Part shown: positions 57,101-64,000 of the stretch, one piece after another | Position numbering within the stretch: position 1 is the stretch's first letter | Layout of the letters: the number at the start of each line of letters is the position of its first letter | Notes under the pieces: model-generated | What the model was told of the DNA's origin: nothing | The model's database searches: none | What the model saw: the letters and a program-made list of their open reading frames with translations, nothing else | Position numbers and translations under genes: made by a program | Source: Corylus avellana | Lineage: Eukaryota; Streptophyta; Magnoliopsida; Fagales; Betulaceae | Direction of reading: 5' to 3' | Length of the DNA: 64,000 bases | NCBI RefSeq assembly: GCF_901000735.1 | Contig: NC_081541.1 | Location: forward strand, 40,889,021-40,953,020

Positions 57101-60100
57101 TTGTAACTGGTCGGTAGTTTCATTTATGCCTTCATCTATAATCTTTGTTGCAAGGATTTGGTTCTGATGCTGAACATCAATTTTCCTTGGGAATTGTAGG
57201 TTGAGAAGGACAACCTTGCATGGAGGGAGAGAGAATTAAATATTAAAAATGACATAGTCGATGTTTTTCGGAGATCTTCTGCAGTTGCTGATTCCAGAGC
57301 GACTGATCTGAAGATAGTGATACAGAGACAAATTGAGGAAAGAAATATGATTGAAGCTAAGCTGAAAGAGGCATCAAGAGAACCAGGTTATAAGAAATCT
57401 GATGCTTTTCTTTGATCATTGAGCATATGCTTCGGTATCACTGTAGGGTTATGCTGCAATAGTGATGAAGATACTCTGCATTGCAGGAAGAAAAGAAATT
57501 ATTGCAAAATTTAAAACCTTGGTTTCTTCATTTCCTGAGAAAATGAGTACTATGCAAAGTGAATTAAGTAAATACAAAGAGGCTGCTTCAGATGTTCATT
57601 CTCTTCGAGCTGATGTACAATCCCTTTCTAGTATTCTGGAGAGGAAGGTGGGGATTTTTTTTTTCTTTCTGTTTAGTGATATTCTTGGATGTAGTTCAAG
57701 GGCTTCAAGCTCCTCTTTTTTCCCTTGACAGGTGAAAGAATGTGAAACTTTGTCTGCCAGATCTGCTGATCAAGTTACTGAGATGCAAAAGTTACAAGCT
57801 GTGGTAGGATATGTTTTTGGTACTTGTATTTGGTCCCCAACTATCATATGGATAAGGATGTGCAATTGTTGTGAATATTTCTTATTCGTTTCTGTTCTCA
57901 TGTTAAGGATTGTACAACTTATGGACATCTATACATTTTTTAAAGTATATTTATGCCATGTAATTACCAGGTTTGAGTAAATTGCTACTTATGTGAGAAA
58001 AAAATAGTTCTCTGTAGGTAATACTTGTGTAAACATGACATACCTGGTTGATAGTGTGCTATGATGGTTATTTGTAGAGTTTTGGAGCAAAGACATTGTG
58101 ACTCATTGAACACCGTTTTCTGGATCAGGCATGATAGTGCTGGTCCTTGAAAACACATCTTAAATCAGGATGCCGCCCTGTTACTGAAGGGGGCAGCCAT
58201 TACGGGAGATTATATGTATGAGAACTACTTTTTGTTTTTGTTTTTGTTTTTTTTCTTTTGAAAAAGGAAAAAAAAAAAAAAAACTTATGCCTGGTGATTT
58301 GTTTCATTACTGTGTTTTCCATATGTAGCTTTATTTGTACTGATGCAATCTTCTACATGCACATACATGCTGTGAATATAGTTGTTTGTTGTCTGATCAT
58401 TAGTGTTGTTTTTACAAGGGGGGTGTACCTGCTCTTCATAAAAGTAAATGATTTGGCTTTAGTAAGTTTGCCTATTCTCTTTTGCAGGTCCAAGATTTGA
58501 AGGAAAGTGATCTGGAATTAAAGTTGATTTTGGAAATGTATAGACGTGAATCCACTGATTCAAGGTTAGAGAATCTGCATGGATCTATTTTTCTTTTTCC
58601 TTCACTTTTCTGATTTGATATACTTTGCTAAATGCCTAAAACTTTATTCAAAGCTGACTTTGAATGTTCTGAGGAATCTTTATTCAATCTTCTGGTGTAT
58701 GCATGCGTGTGATTGTGTATAGGAATGAAACAAAATCTACCATGATTTTCTTAAGTGAGTAAGGGGGTTCTTTTTTAATTAATTGCGTTATCTTCTCGTA
58801 TGTAACATACTTAATACTGGTTCTGGTTCTATAATGTCAATATGTTGTAAGCACTGAATTCTGCATAAGCTAAGTTTTGCATATTCAGCTCAATTACGTG
58901 TTATGGGTTGCTCATATAATGTGAGTTATAATTAATTGATGCGTATTGTCATACTGTCACTGTTCTTAGAAGTTTATATATCTGCAGGGATATCATGGAA
59001 GCCAGGGATTTGGAATACAAGGCATGGACTCATGTTCAAACTTTGAAATCCTCTCTTGATGAGCACAAGTTGGAATTGCGAGTCAAGACAGCAAATGAAG
59101 CTGAGGCCATATCCCAACAAAGGCTTGCTGCAGGAGAAGCAGAGATTGGTGACCTGAGGCAGAAGTTGGAAGCTTTTAAAAGGTCTGATTTACTATGAGA
59201 ATGATAGTGATACATTTTAGTTTAAGCTACTGCTACTGTTGAACCCTCTTTTTACGTTATTTATTTATTTATTTTCAATTAAAATATCTTCTAAATAAAT
59301 AGTGTATGCAAGTTTTTCATTTTTGGGTGCGTGGATACCTGCTTTCAAGAAAGAAACTGGAGAATTATATTATGCTTAAGAAGTTTTTATTGATTGATGT
59401 TTGTGTGGAAGAGATAAGAGACCCTGTTTTGCTCCATCAATTTTGCTAGGGAGCTTTTCCGATTAGATCTTTTGTCTCCTCCTGTTTCGGTTATATAGGA
59501 TGGTGTGCAGGGTGGTTGTTGAGATGTTGTAAAGTGGAATGATTTGGATGTAGCTATATATAATAAGTAATGTGACTTTTTGGCATGAGATGATACTAGC
59601 ATGTTTGAGGTTGTTGGAGTTACCAGGGATCAAAATTAAGCTTCTAATTTTGAGATAATGTTTTGAATACAACTTTTTGACTGAATGACTATGTCAAGTG
59701 TCTTCTTTCATTGTCCCCTTGTATATTTTAAGTTTACTAGTGATTTACACCTTGGCACTTTGAAAAGAATGTTACCTATTAGCTGTTAGATTATTCAAAA
59801 GATCATTACGAGAGGTTCATTTTATTAACTGAACCTGCTCTGTATTCTCTTTGATGATTTCAAAGCTTCATTTTATCATTACCGATCAAAAAAAGCTTCA
59901 TTTTATCATTAAGTGTTCTGATGATCTGTAGCATTTATGTTAACTGCACAAGCTGATATTCTACCATTAGCTTACTATCGTTTGAACATAATAATTATTT
60001 TAAAGGAGTTCTTACTAAATGTCAAGTTTACTGCTATTCCAGGGATACTTCTAGACTTTCTATTGTCCTAAAATCCAAAAACGAAGAAAATGAAGCATAC

Positions 60101-62284
60101 TTATCTGAAATAGAGGTAACTTTCTTGGTATCTTACTTGGATGGGATCTGATGAACAATCTTGAAATTGTTCTAATTCATGGTCTGGTTTTTCCTCAGTC
60201 AATTGGACAGGCTTATGATGATATGCAGAATCAAAACCAACATCTGTTGCAGCAAATTACTGAGAGAGATGACTATAACATTAAGGTAATTATCTATCCC
60301 TCCATTTTCTTGTAATTGATATGAAGTGGCTTTTTCTTTCTTGTTGAATTTTTGCGATCTTTTAACTTATGGATATTAAGAGCTCTAGTGTGTGCTTCAT
60401 TGTTACAGTGCAACATGGAATGATTTGCTGCTTTTGTTTATACTAGTATTTTCCCATCTATGGTCATTTTCTTTACTGCAGAAGTTGTAAACTATTCTTC
60501 ATATGGATCTATGCTTCATGAGGCATGATTCTAAAGAAACTATCCCACTCTATCGGGTTAAAAGTGTTTGTGTTGAATGCATCTGTACATTTAAAATCAA
60601 TTTTCACTTTTTACTCAAACAAGATTTGGTTGACATGCTATAGAGGTGTTGTTGTACTTGTGACAGACAGAAAATTGAAGGGGTGGGTTGTGGCTTTGAT
60701 ATCTTGTAGCACTTGGGGCACCTGTTTGTGTGTTTCATATATCCTGCTTACTCATATCTCAAATTGGCGCAAACTTTACCTTTTGTGGTGCTATTAGTCA
60801 AGGACTTCTTGGACTTACTACTACTTTCAGCTTACAAACATATATCTTGCTTGAAATAGAGTCTAAACATGTTAGTGTTAATGCCTGTTTTGTAAAGCTT
60901 TTGGTACCTCTACATCTGCTTTTATATGGGAAAAGTAGTTGCGATGTGTTTGGTAAAGAAAACAGTAGATTATTTGTGGGAGGCAACTACTGCCCTGCCA
61001 CAGATTTGGGAATCAGTGATTTGGATTGCTTTTAAAGCTGCTGTGTGGGTTGCAAGCTGCTAGGTTGGGGGGTCAAAATTGTCCATATTTCTTTTTTCAA
61101 AATTCCCATGATAATCCTTTATATTTTTCTACAATAATCGCATGATATCCATTTCAGACATTCCCAACACATAACAATGATTATCAAACAGTTGGCAAAG
61201 CATTTCAGTGTTGCTGCTTGTACAAGATATTGCCAAACAATTTTTTGGCAAAAATGTGCAACAGTTTCTGCTCATCAAGTCTATCCCAGCAACTTTTGCC
61301 AAGATTCATTATTACAAAACTGACACAATGTGTTTGCTGGCAATAGACTGGTGCCTCAAATGTCAGATAACAATAGACTTTGGCATGTTATGGCTTCAGT
61401 GGAATGGGTTTAATCTGCAACATTGCACAGTTGTATATGTTGAGGGATTTTTTGGTGTATTGCTTACACCAATAGCATTTTTTGCTGTTCAGACCTGTAA
61501 AGATGTCTGCTGATTTACATTTTGATATGTTATATGTTACATTGTGGATTGGGTGTGTATGTTTTTCTGCTTTTAGAAGGTCAATTTATGGGTTTTACTA
61601 TTTTTGTTTTAGCTTGTCTTAGAGGCTGTTAGGGCGAGACAGCAGCAGGATACTCTACTCATGGACCAACGGACCATGGAGAGGGAGGTTCAGCAAGCCA
61701 ATGCATCTCTATGTTTTTATGACATGAGAGCTGCAAGAGTCGAAGATCAGGTATTTCCCAGCCATGTTTTTGGATTCGAATTGATAGCAGTGGACAATGT
61801 GAATATTTTGAGTCAACCATATTTTTGCTTTGCAGTTGAAATTCTGTTCAGAACAAATTCAGAAGCTCGCAGATGATAAGCTTCATAGTTCATTTTCTTT
61901 GGAAAATACACAAAAGAAATTATTGGATGTGAAAAGATTGTCTCAGCAAGCAAGGGAGTCACTGGAAGAATTACAATCTAAGGTTGAAAGAAGTCGAGCA
62001 GCTCTTGTAGGGCTGCAGATAGAACTAGAGAGAGAAAGGTACAGAAAATATTGTACTTTCTTTCCCTTCTGATTTCTGCAAAGCGGCAGGCATTGACCCA
62101 TTTCTCATTCTTTATCAGGTTTGACAAGAAAAGAATAGAGGAGGAATTGGAGGTAGTAAAGAGAAGGGCTTCACGTCTTAGGGCAGAGACAGAGGGCTCA
62201 TCAGTTGTTGAAAAGCTTCAGGAGGAACTCCGAGAATATCGGGAAATACTGAAGTGCAGTATCTGCCTTGAGAGAACAAAAGAG
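51176..62284 (+). CDS. HUB1: E3 ubiquitin ligase for histone H2B, BRE1-like (3' end off window)
   Basis: Eighteen exons join to 849 codons: 51176-51310, 52005-52166, 52291-52375, 54537-54782, 54889-55050, 56451-56644, 56769-56852, 56980-57099, 57200-57386, 57487-57647, 57732-57803, 58488-58564, 58988-59182, 60043-60115, 60199-60285, 61613-61750, 61836-62038, 62119-62284. The N-terminus MGSTGEPDRKRRHFGS is the HUB1 type; an Ala run (TAATAAAAAAATAKKQP) follows. Nearly all the rest is coiled coil, including RDAAKGAFFPILNQGNKHI, VHSLRADVQSLSSILERK, SSLDEHKLELRVKTANEAEA and QLLQQITERDDYNIK-like blocks. It ends at the first RING cysteines (ILKCSICLERTKE). The remaining RING exon is beyond the window. 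The family monoubiquitinates H2B in the nucleus and influences seed dormancy, flowering and cell cycle. The acceptor at 54537 is the only one that keeps frame, but is less certain than the others. Confidence 0.94.
53133..53475 (+). mobile_element. 5'-truncated LINE of the same family as the intact copy
   Basis: The last ~340 bp of the family: the frame [46 protein letters not shown] parallels the ORF2 end at 11699-11900, with the same 3' UTR (TTATACTTCCCGTGTATG, CTGCGCTTTTGC) and ACTTATCAAAAAAAAAA tail. It lies in HUB1 intron 3, sense to the gene. Confidence 0.88.
53705..53815 (+). mobile_element. Second LINE 3' tail
   Basis: TCTCTTGTATACTTCCTGTATACTTGG, CTTTCTGCGCTTTCAAT and a terminal A-run (53804-53814) match the LINE 3' UTR pattern. 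It is separate from, and about 230 bp downstream of, the preceding copy. Confidence 0.65.
56001..56083 (-). mobile_element. Very short LINE-type insertion with duplication
   Basis: ACTTTTGCAAGTT (56001-56013) and ACTTTTGCTAGTT (56071-56083) flank 57 bp that begin with a T-run and read, on the minus strand, as a retroposon 3' end (GGCTGCTTTTTGATATATAC... then poly(A)). Located in the HUB1 intron before exon 56451. Confidence 0.65.
59862..59911 (+). mobile_element. Micro retroposon insertion: 10 bp between 20-bp repeats
   Basis: AAAGCTTCATTTTATCATTA occurs at 59862-59881 and 59892-59911 with only CCGATCAAAA between. TACCGATCAAAA resembles a LINE 3' end plus poly(A), so this looks like another target-primed insertion stopped after a few bases. 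In the HUB1 intron between 59182 and 60043. Confidence 0.7.
60286..61612 (+). other. HUB1 intron, nothing recognised
   Basis: A 1.3 kb intron. Frames within it have no recognisable protein. 60780-61300 is locally less AT-rich and might be an unclassified repeat. Confidence 0.4.
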
Positions 62285-63027
62285 GTAAATATTTCACTTG
62301 CCATTCTACATTTTTTGGGCTGTTCTGTGATTATATTGTATGTAGTGATGATTGAGCTATGGTTCCCAGTTGTAAGAAGTAGATATACTATTGGAGTTAA
62401 TGCTCGCTGTGCACTTTCATCCTATATGAATGATTGAAGAGTTTGGTAGTTTTGAATTTCATTTCCTTGCTTTTTTCTTTTTCCTTGATGGTCTTGGAAA
62501 TGAAAAAAACATGATGAAAATAAATTTTAATTGGGCTCAACCTCATAAAACCGACATTGAACTTTGATTGCTTCAGCTACACTTTATCATGCATTTGGTG
62601 AATCTACCTATGCAAGACTAGCCTTTTTTGGAAGAAAGCTCCATTTTCCCCTTTCTTCTTGGCTCTAGAGCATTGTGCATTAAGACAGGATTCACGCGAA
62701 GCTAGGGGAAAGATATGGTTACAGTTCTTCAGATCCCATGACACGACGTAGTTTCTACTAGATTGCTGTTTCTAATGTTGTCATCTCTTACCTATAATTT
62801 TTTTTATAAAATACCATAGTAATATTAAAGTTACCTCTTTTCCCCTCTCCTTGGTTCAAACAAAAGTTCCATCTAATGATGCCATTTTTTTTTGCATTCC
62901 TTTCTTTTGGATTTCTTAGTATATGTTCTTTGTTCATTTGTTGTGCTCATGGAAATAATTGATTTTGATCCCAAAAATCTCACTGTATTTAGATTGATTT
63001 TTATATTGTTCTTCGCAAAAGACCGTT
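62285..63027 (+). other. HUB1 intron inside the RING-coding region
   Basis: The donor AGAG|GTAAAT at 62284/62285 interrupts the RING after its first two cysteines. No continuation (expected VVI..C.H.FC) is seen before 64000, so this intron is at least 1.7 kb and contains the LINE fragment. Confidence 0.65.
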
Positions 63028-64000
63028 TTTTTTTTGATAAATAAACGAAACATCATTAAAAGCAGGAAGGCACTACTCAAGTACACAGATACACGTAGCT
63101 AGAAAGACAAAACAAGTGAAGAAAATCATGAAAATTAAGCACATTAGAATCTAAAGTAGTTGTCCATTGATAAAGAATTTTGAACAAGAAAGACTTAAGT
63201 TCTGCCACCGTCCTCTCATTGTCTTCAAAACTTTTATAATTTCTCTCTCCATAGACACCATAAAAGGCAAGACAGGACATCTTCCATAGTGCTGCTCTAT
63301 AGACTTCCTCCCAAACCCTTTAAAACAGGCAAAAAAAGGTCTACTAGTCTCTTAGGCATGACCCTAAGATGAGACAGTAGCATTCCAGAAAGCAGTGGCA
63401 ATCTCACAATGGAGAAGGAGATAATTGACAAACTTCGCACTCTTACACATACAACCCCAGTCAACCATAATAACATGTTTCCTAAGGTTATTCTAACTTA
63501 TTCATGGTTAAGATCTTTCCTAGCGTGGTGGTTCAAGGAAAAACCACCGCTCTCTATGGGGACCTTATTATGCCAAATTCTCTCTTCCAAGGAAAGGGTG
63601 TGCTATCATGAGGTACAAAGATGTCATAGAATGATCGAACATCAAACTTCCCCCCGTGAGGTAAAAAGATGTTATAGAACGATCTAACGTTAAAACTTCC
63701 CCCTCTTGCAGAGACATCCACTTCACAATCATGAGCATCTTTGATAAAGCTTACATTCCACTAATGGGAATCATTGGATAATTCCAAGTAATCTGCCACG
63801 GAAGAATCCTTCACACAAGCAATACTATACAAATTCAAGAAAATGTCCTTTCGAACCTGATCCCCATACCATTTGTCATGCCAGGATCTAATTTTGGAGC
63901 CATCTCCCTACTCAAATCTATTATGACTAGAAAACTCTTTCCAACCCCTCCTAATATTTTTTCGCAACTCACCCCATACAGCCCATGAACCTTTATTAGA
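63028..64000 (-). mobile_element. Degenerate LINE in HUB1 intron, runs off window
   Basis: T-run at 63028-63037 followed by GATAAATAAACG is the poly(A) end on the minus strand. The frame 63280-63077 (YGVYGERNYKSFEDNERTVAELKSFLFKILYQWTT) matches the ORF2 C-terminus of the intact LINE ([20 protein letters not shown]). Further decayed zf-RVT sequence continues to the window end. Antisense to HUB1. Confidence 0.85.

Overview
The window is plant nuclear DNA from a woody-looking eudicot (rosid, possibly Fagales; the species is not decidable from the sequence). Support comes from intron-rich genes with GT-AG junctions in AT-rich introns, plant-specific gene families, a plant L1-type LINE, Mutator- and hAT-like MITEs and tRNA-derived SINEs. 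I see no prokaryotic, viral or organellar tract.

Layout. 1-18456 (+): the 3' 14 coding exons of a SNF2 ATPase of the ALC1/CHR10 type with a C-terminal macro domain; the 5' end lies off the window. Its 7.4 kb intron (10852-18226) holds an almost intact 6.1 kb LINE in antisense (11615-17705, 19-bp target-site duplication), itself inserted into an older truncated LINE. 18457-27696: repeat-rich intergenic DNA with a decayed MULE transposase (minus strand). 27697-30022 (+): a two-exon PPR protein. 32370-34236 (+): a two-exon type III polyketide synthase of the LAP6/PKSA anther class. 35207-35674 (+): a small DUF1639 protein, with a truncated duplicate at 38821-39054. 39200-42690: MITEs and a foldback element with a GC-rich minisatellite. 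42992-48717 (+): an eight-exon alpha/beta-hydrolase. 51176-62284 and beyond (+): 18 exons of the histone H2B ubiquitin ligase HUB1, cut off inside its RING domain. The last kilobase is a LINE fragment in a HUB1 intron.

From memory of Arabidopsis, CHR10, the hydrolase and HUB1 have neighbouring counterparts around At2g44950-At2g44980, while the PPR and LAP6 counterparts are adjacent at At1g02060/At1g02050. The window would then preserve an ancestral block split in Arabidopsis by polyploidy and gene loss. Two of the genes (CHR10, HUB1) act on chromatin, but the set is a syntenic neighbourhood and not a functional operon.

I found no convincing new biological system. The most notable items are the nested LINE with its stop-start ATGA overlap and an ORF1 of unnamed domain type, several extremely short LINE insertions recognisable only by their target-site duplications, a duplicated splice acceptor in CHR10, and a promoter-bearing truncated duplicate of the DUF1639 gene.
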